Notes under the pieces: generated by a model
Seen by the model: only the letters and a program-made list of their open reading frames with translations
The model's database searches: none
Told to the model about the DNA's origin: nothing
From: Gracilimonas sp965227785
Lineage (GTDB): Bacteria; Bacteroidota; Rhodothermia; Balneolales; Balneolaceae
Reading direction: 5' to 3'
Assembly: GCF_965227785.1 (NCBI RefSeq)
Contig: NZ_OZ245785.1
Coordinates: 3,100,001 to 3,164,000, forward strand
Length of the DNA: 64,000 nucleotides
Shown here: positions 17,089-26,110 of the stretch, piece by piece
Layout of the letters: the number at the start of each line of letters is the position of its first letter
Position numbering within the stretch: the first letter of the stretch is position 1
Translations under genes and position numbers: made by a program

Positions 17089-17946
17089 ATGGTCAGGTTT
17101 AAACAACTTTTAGTAACTAGTTCCTTGATGATATCCATGTGTTTTTTTCAAGGGTGCGATTCATCTATCGAACCTATCACAGAGGGGAGCAGAACGTATT
17201 CTATCTATGGACCTCTGAATATCTATGAAACACCCAACTTTATTCGGGTTCATGATAACAAAGCATTATTGAGTGAGGAAGGGACGCGCCCGCTTGATGT
17301 TGAAATGACTTTCACAAACCTGAGCACCGGTGAAACCGAAATACCGGAAGACAGTTTGGTACAGTTTGATAACTTGTACACGCACAACTTCGAAATAAAT
17401 ATGCCTATTCAGTTTGATGAAAGATATCGGGTAAGCATGCAGGATGATAAAGGAATTAGTTATGAAATAACCACAGTAACTACCAGAGAAACCAATCTTT
17501 CGGTTATCAAGGATAGCGTTTCTTGTCTTTCTCCGTTCAGAGTAAGGCTTACAAACATAGATTTAGAGGCCGGAGAACGGCTGGATGCTGAAGTAGCTAT
17601 AAAAATTGGGAGCGAGTGGTTGTGGACCCCCAGGGAAATGGGAAGAACTCATAATGCAAATACCGAAGAACTAATACTGTCATGGACTCCATACCGTATT
17701 TCGGAGTTCCTGTTCGGACCCTTTGATGCCATTTACTGCGATGGATTCAGCAGTGATAAAATCCGGTTCAGGTTTACCCATATCGGGTATGTGGAAGAAG
17801 ATGAATCGACATTGGAAGGCAATGGAAATCTGCTTCAGCCTTCTGCGGACAAACAAATTGTACTCAGTAAATACTCAGGTGAAACAGAAATACAGATTCA
17901 TCCCTGCGAATTTGACCCGGATGAACTCTGCAGCGCCACCCCATGA
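17089..17946 (+). CDS. Lipoprotein of unknown family, paralogue 2
   Basis: A lipoprotein of about 285 residues with leader MVRFKQLLVTSSLMISMCFF and lipid Cys23. It is the tandem paralogue of the preceding gene, sharing the YSIYGPLNI, TNIDLEAGERLD, FRFTHIGYVE and KQIVLSKYS blocks in order. Paired central cysteines (SVSCLSPF; CDGFS) are also matched in paralogue 1 (SVGCNTPF; CCEFT), suggesting a disulfide-bonded fold. I chose ATG 17089, which has an AAGAGAG stretch upstream; ATG 17071 overlaps the previous gene. It closes the probable operon. Confidence 0.75.
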   Translation: MVRFKQLLVTSSLMISMCFFQGCDSSIEPITEGSRTYSIYGPLNIYETPNFIRVHDNKALLSEEGTRPLDVEMTFTNLSTGETEIPEDSLVQFDNLYTHNFEINMPIQFDERYRVSMQDDKGISYEITTVTTRETNLSVIKDSVSCLSPFRVRLTNIDLEAGERLDAEVAIKIGSEWLWTPREMGRTHNANTEELILSWTPYRISEFLFGPFDAIYCDGFSSDKIRFRFTHIGYVEEDESTLEGNGNLLQPSADKQIVLSKYSGETEIQIHPCEFDPDELCSATP

Positions 17947-17993
17947 TTGTATAAACAAGCATGGGGCAAATAGGGGCGCGACAGGATTAATAA

Positions 17994-19259
17994 CTACTGA
18001 GCGTTAAAGTCAGCTACTGTTTGTTTGATGATATTCACACAATCCATCAGCTCTTCTTCCGTCATAACAAGGGGAGGAGCAAAACGAATGATATTTCCGT
18101 GAGTAGGCTTTGCGAGTAATCCGTTGTCTTTCAGAGCCACACAAAATCTCCACGCAGTGTCACTTTCGGGAGAGTCGTTGATAATAACAGCATTGAGTAA
18201 TCCTTTTCCGCGTACCTTCACAAACAGGTCGGACTCTTCAACCAGTTTATTCATCTCAGCCCGGAAGATTTCGCCCAGCTTTCGGGCTTTCTGAGCCAGC
18301 TTCTCATCCTGTACCACATCCAAAGCAGCTATAGCAACTTTACAGGCCAACGGGTTACCGCCATAAGTAGAGCCATGTTGCCCGGGTTGGATGACTTCCA
18401 TAATATAGTCGTCTGCTAACACAGCTGAAACCGGATACGCACCGCCCGACAAAGCCTTTCCTAAAATAAGCATATCGGGTTTTGTGTATGTGGACTGTCG
18501 CTCACAATTACCGGCGCAGGTGCAATCTCCGCAAACGGCCAGTAAACTACCCGTTCGGGCAATACCGGTCTGAATTTCATCAGCGATAAATAGCACGTTG
18601 TTTTCTTTACAAAGGGCAGCTGCTTTTGAGATGTAATCATCATCAGGGACAACCACTCCCGCTTCACCCTGTATAGGCTCGGCAAGCAAACCGGCTATAT
18701 TCGGTTGCTTTAAAGCTTCCTGCAAAGCATCAATATCGTTATATGGTATCTTGATGAAGCCGGGGGTATAGGGACCGAAGTTTTTGCGGGCGTCCGGATC
18801 GTTGGAGAACGAGATTACAGTGGTAGTTCGCCCGTGGAAGTTATTCTCCAATACAATTATTTGAGCTTCCTGCTCAGGAATACCCTTTTTCTCATAGGCC
18901 CATTTCCGGCAAATTTTAATAGCCGTCTCAACTCCTTCGGCCCCGGTGTTCATAGGCAGCACCTTATCAAATCCAAAATACTCGGTGATGTACTTTTCAT
19001 ATGCGCCAAGCACATTGTTGTAGAACGCGCGGGAGGTCAGGCTGAGTGTGTTAGCCTGCTCGGTTAAAGCCTGAATTATTTTTGGGTGGCTGTGCCCCTG
19101 ATTGACAGCGGAATAGGCTGATAAAAAATCATAATACTTATTTCCCTCGGGGTCCCAGACATGGACGCCTTTTCCTTTCGATAATACTACCGGAAGGGGG
19201 TGATAATTATGTGCTCCGTATTCATTTTCTAACGCTACTGCTTGCTTGCTGTCTATCAT
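17994..19259 (-). CDS. rocD: Ornithine--oxo-acid aminotransferase
   Basis: A class III PLP aminotransferase of 421 residues converting ornithine and 2-oxoglutarate to glutamate semialdehyde and glutamate. Typical OAT features are the N-terminal EYGAHNYHPLPVVLSKGKG, NTGAEGVETAIK, NNFHGRTTTVISFSND, FIADEIQTGIARTG and the Schiff-base region ILGKALSGGAYPVSA. A Cys-rich insert CGDCTCAGNC lies between the FIADEIQTG strand and the PLP lysine. The ATG at 19259 has an AAAGGA upstream on the coding strand; a longer frame to 19304 begins inside untypical sequence. Roles: arginine/ornithine catabolism and proline supply. Confidence 0.93.
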   Translation of the reverse strand: MIDSKQAVALENEYGAHNYHPLPVVLSKGKGVHVWDPEGNKYYDFLSAYSAVNQGHSHPKIIQALTEQANTLSLTSRAFYNNVLGAYEKYITEYFGFDKVLPMNTGAEGVETAIKICRKWAYEKKGIPEQEAQIIVLENNFHGRTTTVISFSNDPDARKNFGPYTPGFIKIPYNDIDALQEALKQPNIAGLLAEPIQGEAGVVVPDDDYISKAAALCKENNVLFIADEIQTGIARTGSLLAVCGDCTCAGNCERQSTYTKPDMLILGKALSGGAYPVSAVLADDYIMEVIQPGQHGSTYGGNPLACKVAIAALDVVQDEKLAQKARKLGEIFRAEMNKLVEESDLFVKVRGKGLLNAVIINDSPESDTAWRFCVALKDNGLLAKPTHGNIIRFAPPLVMTEEELMDCVNIIKQTVADFNAQ

Positions 19260-19377
19260 ACAATCCTTTAATTCAAGTTTTCTCAAAATTACTAAATCAA
19301 ACACTGAAAGATTAGTAAGAAATCTAAAAAATCTCTTGATATCGGTTGGGTAATAGTCGTATATTATAAGCCTTCAC

Positions 19378-19450
<73 letters not shown>

Positions 19451-19456
19451 CTATCA

Positions 19457-19489
19457 AAGCCTTCTGATTAAGTTCAGAAGGCTTTTTTT
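19457..19489 (+). terminator. Rho-independent terminator after tRNA-fMet
   Basis: An 11-bp perfect stem AAGCCTTCTGA / TCAGAAGGCTT with a 6-nt loop and a run of seven T. It begins 6 nt after the tRNA. Confidence 0.93.
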
Positions 19490-19516
19490 ATTTTGGGGAG
19501 AAAAAAGGGGGGGATC

Positions 19517-19618
19517 ATGTTTAAAATTTATGCTTTGTACTCGGCGGTTCATGAAAAAATTTACGTGGGTTACACTTCTAATCTGGAGCAGCGCTTGCTC
19601 ACCACCTTTTCTTGGTAG
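19517..19618 (+). pseudogene. Truncated GIY-YIG endonuclease remnant
   Basis: A 33-codon frame starting ATG at 19517 and ending TAG at 19616. It encodes MFKIYALYSAVHEKIYVGYT followed by SNLEQRLL, the N-terminal GIY-YIG core as seen in small UvrC-like nucleases of Bacteroidota (KxYxLYS...KIYVGYTSNLExRL). Intact proteins are about 80-100 residues, so this copy has lost everything after the first helix. It lies just after the tRNA terminator, a typical place for these small genes. No further homologous sequence is visible up to 19742. Confidence 0.7.
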
Positions 19619-19742
19619 AGGTATGTTATTAAGAGGATTCAATAATAATTAAAGCTTTTACAGGTTATTGAATGGAATTGTTGGAAGCTTATCTTATAAT
19701 TCGACATAAAATTAAACTAAAAATGATACTGTTTTATACTCG

Positions 19743-21176
19743 ATGCTTGCAGCTATTAGACATCTAAAAATATTCTTGTTGGTGCTTTTTGCGGGGAGTG
19801 TTCTCACAAATTGTTCTGACTATTATATAGATGATATTGAAAGAGGAGGCGGATATAACTACGAGTTTGGCTTTCCGGAGCTGAGGGTATCTACCGCCGG
19901 ATATTACAATATGGGTGGAACGCCTATCATAGACGTTTCCGGGGATATTGTGTATGCGGGTTTGATCTATGCTGAAAATGAACAGGGGAATCTTCAGGCA
20001 AATGTTTCTATAGATATTAACATCACCGATCAGGAAAGCGGAGATTTTGTAGCCCGCGAAACGCTTACGGATTCACTGGTTAGCGAAAACAGTAGCGTCA
20101 TTTTCAGTCAAAACGTTCATCGCTTCAATAAACTTTTTGAAGTCAGACCCGGTGCCTTTGATGTTGAAATTGTACTGACGGATGAAAAATCAGGCAAGCA
20201 GACTACACAAAATAATAAGGTCACCATTCCTGATTATGCCGATCGTATCGCCGCCATATCAGAAATTCAAATTTTCGGAAAAAATAATGCACTGGGAAAT
20301 GCTGACTTTGTCCCGGTAACCACCTATGACGTTCCCGGTCAGCTCGACTCTTTGAAATTCGTGGTTCAGATTACCAACAGCACCAATAATGATATCACCG
20401 TTAATTCCAGGCTAAAGAAATTCCGGGCAGATACTTCTGTCGCCTGGCCTATGAGTATTCAGGATTATCCGCGATCCAATATAAGGTACCAGGGAATTGA
20501 GTACGATGAATTTGACATTCTTCAGTCCGGAACACGGACTCTACAGCAGCAGGGAAATATTTTTATTGAATATGCTTATGAGGAGCTTGATGAAGGAAAC
20601 TACCGCCTGGAAGTTGAGATAACGGACGGAAATGACATCGAAACCATATCGGGTAGAGAGTTTGGAATTAAACCACCCTTTTATCCTGCCGTTAGAACCG
20701 CTCAGAAAATGGCCGAGACTCTGTTCTACATTATGGAGGAAGATGAGTACAAAGCTTTGATGAAAATTAAAAACCCCGACTCGCTGAAAAGTGCCATTGA
20801 CCGATTTTGGCTCAGGAATATTGGAAACTCTGCCTTGGCCAAAGAGGCCATTTCCATGTATTATAACCGGGTAGAAGAAGCCAATAAACAGTTTTCAAAT
20901 TTTAAAGAGGGGTGGAAGACAGACCCCGGGATGGTTTATATTCTTTTCGGTCCGCCATGGAGTGTTGATGATGTATTTAACTCCCGAATGATTTGGTACT
21001 ATACCAATAATCTGGATGACCCGGAGAGAGGCTTTTTATTCAGGGTATCAGATTTAAAAAGTAAATACTTCCCCTTTGACAATTACATTTTAGACCGCAA
21101 TATTTTATACCATAATCTGGAATACAGACAAATACAACGCTGGAGAACCGGTAACATCCTTACAGCAGATCTTTAA
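19743..21176 (+). CDS. GWxTD-domain lipoprotein 1
   Basis: A 477-residue lipoprotein: leader ending VLTNC, lipid Cys24. After the Cys comes a conserved tether, Y-I-D-D-I-E-RGGGYNYEFGFPELR, followed by a beta-rich middle region (SGDIVYAGLIYAE, DAEIVLTDEKSG-like strands) and a helical region from about 320 (AQKMAETLFYIMEEDEYKALM). The GWxTD motif sits near residue 390 within FKEGWKTDPGMVYILFGPPW. GWxTD domains (TIGR04514) have no established function. It is one of three paralogues here (others at 28866 and 35862) and is followed 24 nt later by an unknown secreted protein on the same strand. Confidence 0.85.
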   Translation: MLAAIRHLKIFLLVLFAGSVLTNCSDYYIDDIERGGGYNYEFGFPELRVSTAGYYNMGGTPIIDVSGDIVYAGLIYAENEQGNLQANVSIDINITDQESGDFVARETLTDSLVSENSSVIFSQNVHRFNKLFEVRPGAFDVEIVLTDEKSGKQTTQNNKVTIPDYADRIAAISEIQIFGKNNALGNADFVPVTTYDVPGQLDSLKFVVQITNSTNNDITVNSRLKKFRADTSVAWPMSIQDYPRSNIRYQGIEYDEFDILQSGTRTLQQQGNIFIEYAYEELDEGNYRLEVEITDGNDIETISGREFGIKPPFYPAVRTAQKMAETLFYIMEEDEYKALMKIKNPDSLKSAIDRFWLRNIGNSALAKEAISMYYNRVEEANKQFSNFKEGWKTDPGMVYILFGPPWSVDDVFNSRMIWYYTNNLDDPERGFLFRVSDLKSKYFPFDNYILDRNILYHNLEYRQIQRWRTGNILTADL

Positions 21177-21200
21177 CGCTATAATATAAAACCCGATATC

Positions 21201-21899
21201 ATGATACTATCAAAACAAATCAAGAGCACTTTACTTTTTACTTTAGCAGCTTTATTTGCTCTTCCGTTATCAGCACAATCTAATGTTACTACGGATGACA
21301 TACGTGAAATGGTGAGCTATAATCTGATTCCTACCTTTCAAACAACCAATGTAAAAGGGAATCCATACATCGCCGATAATTTTGTAATGGGCTCTTTCGA
21401 GCTGTACAGTGGAGCGAAGACTGAGAACTTGGAAATGAATTACAATATCTATGAGAACAGATTAGAAATTGTTGATGGCAACCAGGTATATGCGGTTTCT
21501 GCTGATGACGTTAAAGAGTTTGTTGTAAAACTGAACGGAGAAGAACGTATATATAGGAAAGGATTTGAGTCAAGAAGGCTGGATGCAAACCAATTTGTTG
21601 AAGTGAAGACCGACGGGGCAATGAGCTTTTTGGTAAAGCAAGAGGTTAATTACTCAGAAAACTCCAGCGCGGGATATGGCTCAGCATCAAAAGAGGAAGT
21701 GTATTCAAAAAGCAAACGCTACTATATCGAAAAGGATGGAGAGGTGCATGAACTGAGACGGTTAAGACATCGCCGGGTAGTGAAACATTTTGATGGCAAT
21801 AAACAAGTAAGCACTTATATCAAAGAGAACAACCTGGATCTATCAAATCCTGATCATATCAAAAAGGCTGTGAAGAAGTACAATGAAATCACATCTTAA
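21201..21899 (+). CDS. Secreted protein of unknown function
   Basis: A 232-residue protein with a signal peptide ending LPLSAQ. The mature part is rich in charged beta-strand patterns (NPYIADNFVMGSFELYSG, DDVKEFVVKLNGEERIYRKGF) and ends in a basic helical tail (HELRRLRHRRVVKHFDGN). I do not recognise a family; the pattern of a repeated strand-turn layout with a Lys/Arg-rich tail is similar to proteins that act at the periplasmic face. It is 24 nt after GWxTD lipoprotein 1, so co-transcription is likely. Confidence 0.7.
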   Translation: MILSKQIKSTLLFTLAALFALPLSAQSNVTTDDIREMVSYNLIPTFQTTNVKGNPYIADNFVMGSFELYSGAKTENLEMNYNIYENRLEIVDGNQVYAVSADDVKEFVVKLNGEERIYRKGFESRRLDANQFVEVKTDGAMSFLVKQEVNYSENSSAGYGSASKEEVYSKSKRYYIEKDGEVHELRRLRHRRVVKHFDGNKQVSTYIKENNLDLSNPDHIKKAVKKYNEITS

Positions 21900-22029
21900 A
21901 AAGTAAATTATTTAATAAATTTTAAAATTTCAGATACGTATTAAGTAGTATTGTTAGACTTCAATTTCAGACCAAGAATTCATCAAAATCTGCTCTGAAA
22001 AATTATCATTTAACATTTTTTAATAACTA

Positions 22030-22701
22030 ATGAAATACAGATTATTAGCTGTAGCTACTACTATATTATTATTCACGGCTTCTTGTTCCACAACTAACAG
22101 CTCTCAATTTTTAGCTCCGGATTATTCAAAACAAAACACAGTTAAGAATTCAACCGTAACTATTTTGCCGGTTGAAGCGGAATATTTCTTTAATATTTTT
22201 CCGAATTACGTGTATGGCGAATTAAAGCCAAATGAATCGGATCTCTTCGATTATTATCTGCCCTCTGTCATCGAAAGAAGTACAGATGCGGACGTAACTT
22301 CTATTCTAAAAGGGGAGGCACTGAACGGTTCTTCGTTTGAAATGAAGGAACTGAATTTGGGAACGGATGAAAAATTGCAAATCATTGGGCCTAAAGAGGA
22401 AACAGCTCTTAATACAGAAGAAGAAAAAAGCCGATTCATACTGATTTTAGATCAGTATAATTATCAAATGTACACCATTGAAACCGGGGGTGGAAATTAT
22501 GCCGGCCATGAAATGCAAAAAGAGACACGGCTTAAGTTTGAAACCAAATACCTGATCTGGGATAATGATTTAAAAAAAGCGGCAGCCTGGGGTAAAGTGA
22601 ATTCAGTGAAAAAATACTCTGTGATGGATGGGGAACAGGTTTACAGAAACTTATTGGATGATGTGGTACAGAAAATCATCCAAAAAAGTCCTTTTTCTTA
22701 A
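22030..22701 (+). CDS. Lipoprotein of unknown function
   Basis: A 223-residue lipoprotein with leader MKYRLLAVATTILLFTAS and lipid Cys19. The mature part has a helical stretch (NESDLFDYYLPSVIERS) and a C-terminal mixed region (RFILILDQYNYQMYTIETGGG, LKFETKYLIWDNDLKKAAAWGKV) that vaguely resembles small DUF4136-like lipoproteins. I cannot assign a function. The upstream 130 nt is AT-rich, so it may have its own promoter; it precedes the first SusC gene by 311 nt. Confidence 0.7.
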   Translation: MKYRLLAVATTILLFTASCSTTNSSQFLAPDYSKQNTVKNSTVTILPVEAEYFFNIFPNYVYGELKPNESDLFDYYLPSVIERSTDADVTSILKGEALNGSSFEMKELNLGTDEKLQIIGPKEETALNTEEEKSRFILILDQYNYQMYTIETGGGNYAGHEMQKETRLKFETKYLIWDNDLKKAAAWGKVNSVKKYSVMDGEQVYRNLLDDVVQKIIQKSPFS

Positions 22702-23012
22702 ATTTTTTACCTGATTAGGTTGGCGCTAATCTAAAACTGATTATATTATCAGGGTATGGCAGGACGTAATAAATTTCTGCGACCCAGCAATGAAAACATT
22801 TAGGTTAACAGAAAATACTTTTCTCATATAATTATATAAGTAGGTATATAATACCTGCGCACCCCAATTTTCTGACCATCATCTATTGGTAATAATGAAA
22901 ATTTGGGCATTATTGGTTTTGTATTTTAATGTTAATCTAATATTATCACCCATTGCCTTTATAGCTACTATTAACGTGCTATGTAAAACCTATAACTTAA
23001 ATCAAAGCTACT
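22702..23012 (+). other. AT-rich leader region before SusC gene 1
   Basis: 311 nt without a gene, strongly AT-rich. A short inverted repeat GATTAG / CTAATC lies near its start. It presumably holds the promoter and 5' leader of the first SusC/SusD operon. I see no clear TTTG...TAnnTTTG promoter pair, riboswitch or repeat. Confidence 0.5.
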
Positions 23013-26000
23013 ATGTTTAAAAAGCTACTATTTACAGTATTTGCTTTGTTATTATCAGCGAGTGCGTTTGCACAGAGCGGATCATTAACAGGGCAAGTTA
23101 CAGATGCTGAAACAGGCGAGCCATTAATTGGTGCGACTGTTTATATCGAATCGCTAAACAAAGGTGCCCAGTCTGATATTGACGGTAATTACACGATTTC
23201 CGGAATCGAAGCGGGTGCTTATACTGTTTCCTACCGATACGTTGGATACGAAACTGTTTCACGAAGTGTTGAAATTGGATCCGGCACCGTTACACTTGAT
23301 ATACAATTAAGTGTGGATGTTGTTGGTTTGGATGAATTGGTTGTATCCGGTTATGCTGTACAGCAGAAACGGGAAATCACCGGTTCTATTTCAACCGTAT
23401 CTTCCGACGAATTTGAAAATGTTTCTCTGCAAAGTACCGAAGCCCTTCTTCAGGGTCGTGCTGCCGGGGTAAACATTACCACTACTTCCGGTAACCCGGG
23501 TGGTGCATTCAAAGTTAACATCCGTGGTAATGGTTCTATTAATGCGGCTACTGAGCCTCTTTATATTGTGGATGGAGTGCAAATTTCTTTTGCTCAAACT
23601 TCTTCACAAGCCAGTACTACTCCATTGAATGCTATTAACCCAGGCGATATTGAGTCAATTGAGGTGCTTAAAGATGCGGCTTCTGCGGCTATTTATGGTG
23701 CTCAGGCTGCTGCCGGTGTAGTAATCATTACTACCAAGAATGGTAGTGCAGGACCAACCCGTATTACAGCAAGAGCTGAAACTGGTGTTCGTTCACTTGC
23801 ACGTAACGTTGACTATATCTCTTCTGAGGAATACGTACGCTACATGGGTGAAGGACTTGCAATTAATAACGGTGTAACCGATGTAAGTGCTGATGGCGCT
23901 GACATTTCTTCATTCGAAGATACATACAGAAACTTCTTCTTAGGTTTCTTTGGTGCAGATCCTGATTCTGACCCGAATGACCCTCAGTTAGCTAATACAG
24001 ACTGGCAGGACTTCATCTTCTCTGAAGGTGTAACTCAGAAGTACAATGTTTCTGCTGCCGGTGGTAACTCATCAACCAACTTCCTGCTTTCTGGTGGATA
24101 TGAAGACACCGAAGGAACAGCATTTGGTAGTGACTTTACCCGTCTGAACTTACGTACGAATATTGATCACGACATGACCGACAAACTGCGTGCAAGCGTT
24201 CGTTTGAATGTTTCTCGTGCTACCCAAACAGGTGTATGTCAGGATGGTAACTTTATTAACTGTCCTCCATCTCAGGCTATGTTCGAAGCTCCAATGAGTT
24301 TCCCATACCTCGCTGATGGTTCTTACAACCCTAATACTCGTTTTGGATTATCAACCAACCCTGCGGTTGTGAAGAACGAAGTTGACCGTAACAATACTGT
24401 TACTCAGGTGTTAAGTTCTTTGAAACTGCAATACCAGGCTAACGACTGGTTATCTTTCAGCGGTAGCGCTAACGTTGATTACCGAAATACACAGGATGAG
24501 CAGTATCGTTCTGCTGTTGCAGCTCCGGCCCAAAATGGTTGGATTAGCTTTGCAAACAGAAACGTAGAGAACTATCAAGGTAACTTGGTGGCTAACGCTA
24601 CACGTACCTTTGACGGTGTTCATGCTGTTTCCGGTTTTGTTGGAACTGAGTTTCGCTCTGACTATTCTGAAAGTCAGGTAACACGTGGTGACGGACTTCC
24701 GGGACCATTCTTTAAAGTATTAAGTGCTACTTCCACGCCTACTTCAGCTGCAGGTATTAACAGCCAGTGGAAACAAGCCAGTTACTTTGGTAATGCCAAG
24801 TATACATACGATGAGAAATACATCCTTAACGTTGTTGCCCGATATGACGGTAACTCTCGTTTCGGTGAAGATACCCGCTGGGGATTCTTCCCATCTGTAT
24901 CTGTAGGTTGGATTATTTCCGAAGAAGACTTCCTTGATATTGAAGCTATCGATCAATTGAAACTGCGTGCCGGATACGGTACTACCGGTAACTCTGCGAT
25001 TGGTAACTTTGCTTCACGAGGCTTGTATTCTGCTTCAGGTTCTTACCTTGGCTCAACAGGCCTGCGTCCAACACAGCTGGCTAACGCGAACTTAGGTTGG
25101 GAAGAAGCTCAGGAAATCAACATTGGTCTTGACTATGAATTATTCGAAGGCCGTATCTTTGGTTCTGTTGATGCTTACCAAAAAGATAATACTCAGCTGT
25201 TGTTCGACCGTCCGCTTCCTTCAAGCAGTGGATACGGAAGTATTACTGAGAACATTGGAGAAGTTAGAAACACAGGTATTGAGTTTGAAATCAATACAGT
25301 TAACGTAGCTGCTGCCGGTTTCAGATGGCAGTCACGCTTTAACGTAGCGTTCACTGACAACGAAATCCTTGAACTACCTGATGGTACTCCGATTGGTGAA
25401 GACAACCTCTTCACAAGTCTCCAGGAAGGTAAGCCGATTGGCTTAATCCAGGTGGTACGATGGGCGGGTGTAAACCCAGCTGATGGTCGTCCTATGTGGT
25501 ACGATGCCGATGGAAACATTACCTACACCCCAACCAACTCAGTTGACGCGGTTGAGTACAAAGATGGTGTAGCGAATGTAACCGGTGGTTTTGGAAATAC
25601 AATCAGCTACAAAGGATTCAGTGCTGATGCGTTTTTACAATTCAGCTTTGGCCAGTGGGCTTTCCCCGGAACCGACTACTACTTCACAAGAACACCTGAT
25701 TTCTTGATGAACTTGTCTACCGAAGTTAATAAGCGCTGGAGAGCTCCGGGTGATATAACTCACTATCCTCGAGCTATGACAGCCGGTACGAACTTTGCTG
25801 AAACTGCGAATTACCGTACACAGTTAAGTACAGGTTCAATCTACAATACAAGCTACATTCGCTTGAAGAACGTTTCTCTGAACTACGATCTGCCTGACAG
25901 ATTCACTCAGAGCCTTGGATTGAGTAACGTACGCTTGTTTGCTTCTGCAGTTAACCTGGTAACATGGACCGCATGGCCATGGTACGATCCGGAAGTTGCT

Positions 26001-26090
26001 GCTGACACCGATGACATTTATGGAAACTCAGTTTTTGCTTCTTACCCGACTGAGCGACAGGTGAATGCAGGGATTGAAATCCAGTTTTAA
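23013..26090 (+). CDS. SusC-family TonB-linked outer-membrane transporter 1
   Basis: A 1025-residue outer-membrane transporter. It has a signal peptide (1-20, ASAFAQ), a CarboxypepD_reg domain (about 25-110: GSLTGQVTDAETGEPLIGATVYIES), a plug (about 115-230: TEALLQGRAAGVNITTTSG, IRGNGSINAATEPLYIVDGV, SIEVLKDAASAAIYGAQAAAGVV) and a barrel ending YPTERQVNAGIEIQF with a terminal Phe. Its only two cysteines, C409 and C417, sit in one barrel segment. It is 20 nt upstream of its SusD partner. Codons such as CGT and GGT are much more frequent than in neighbouring genes, which suggests strong expression. The substrate is unknown and no degradative enzyme is nearby. Confidence 0.95.
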   Translation: MFKKLLFTVFALLLSASAFAQSGSLTGQVTDAETGEPLIGATVYIESLNKGAQSDIDGNYTISGIEAGAYTVSYRYVGYETVSRSVEIGSGTVTLDIQLSVDVVGLDELVVSGYAVQQKREITGSISTVSSDEFENVSLQSTEALLQGRAAGVNITTTSGNPGGAFKVNIRGNGSINAATEPLYIVDGVQISFAQTSSQASTTPLNAINPGDIESIEVLKDAASAAIYGAQAAAGVVIITTKNGSAGPTRITARAETGVRSLARNVDYISSEEYVRYMGEGLAINNGVTDVSADGADISSFEDTYRNFFLGFFGADPDSDPNDPQLANTDWQDFIFSEGVTQKYNVSAAGGNSSTNFLLSGGYEDTEGTAFGSDFTRLNLRTNIDHDMTDKLRASVRLNVSRATQTGVCQDGNFINCPPSQAMFEAPMSFPYLADGSYNPNTRFGLSTNPAVVKNEVDRNNTVTQVLSSLKLQYQANDWLSFSGSANVDYRNTQDEQYRSAVAAPAQNGWISFANRNVENYQGNLVANATRTFDGVHAVSGFVGTEFRSDYSESQVTRGDGLPGPFFKVLSATSTPTSAAGINSQWKQASYFGNAKYTYDEKYILNVVARYDGNSRFGEDTRWGFFPSVSVGWIISEEDFLDIEAIDQLKLRAGYGTTGNSAIGNFASRGLYSASGSYLGSTGLRPTQLANANLGWEEAQEINIGLDYELFEGRIFGSVDAYQKDNTQLLFDRPLPSSSGYGSITENIGEVRNTGIEFEINTVNVAAAGFRWQSRFNVAFTDNEILELPDGTPIGEDNLFTSLQEGKPIGLIQVVRWAGVNPADGRPMWYDADGNITYTPTNSVDAVEYKDGVANVTGGFGNTISYKGFSADAFLQFSFGQWAFPGTDYYFTRTPDFLMNLSTEVNKRWRAPGDITHYPRAMTAGTNFAETANYRTQLSTGSIYNTSYIRLKNVSLNYDLPDRFTQSLGLSNVRLFASAVNLVTWTAWPWYDPEVAADTDDIYGNSVFASYPTERQVNAGIEIQF

Positions 26091-26110
26091 TCAAAAAATT
26101 AGATAGACAT

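Noticed and set aside
22913..22960. Bacteroidota promoter (TTTG...TAnnTTTG) before SusC 1
   Set aside because: TTTTG is present but no matching -7 box at the right spacing.
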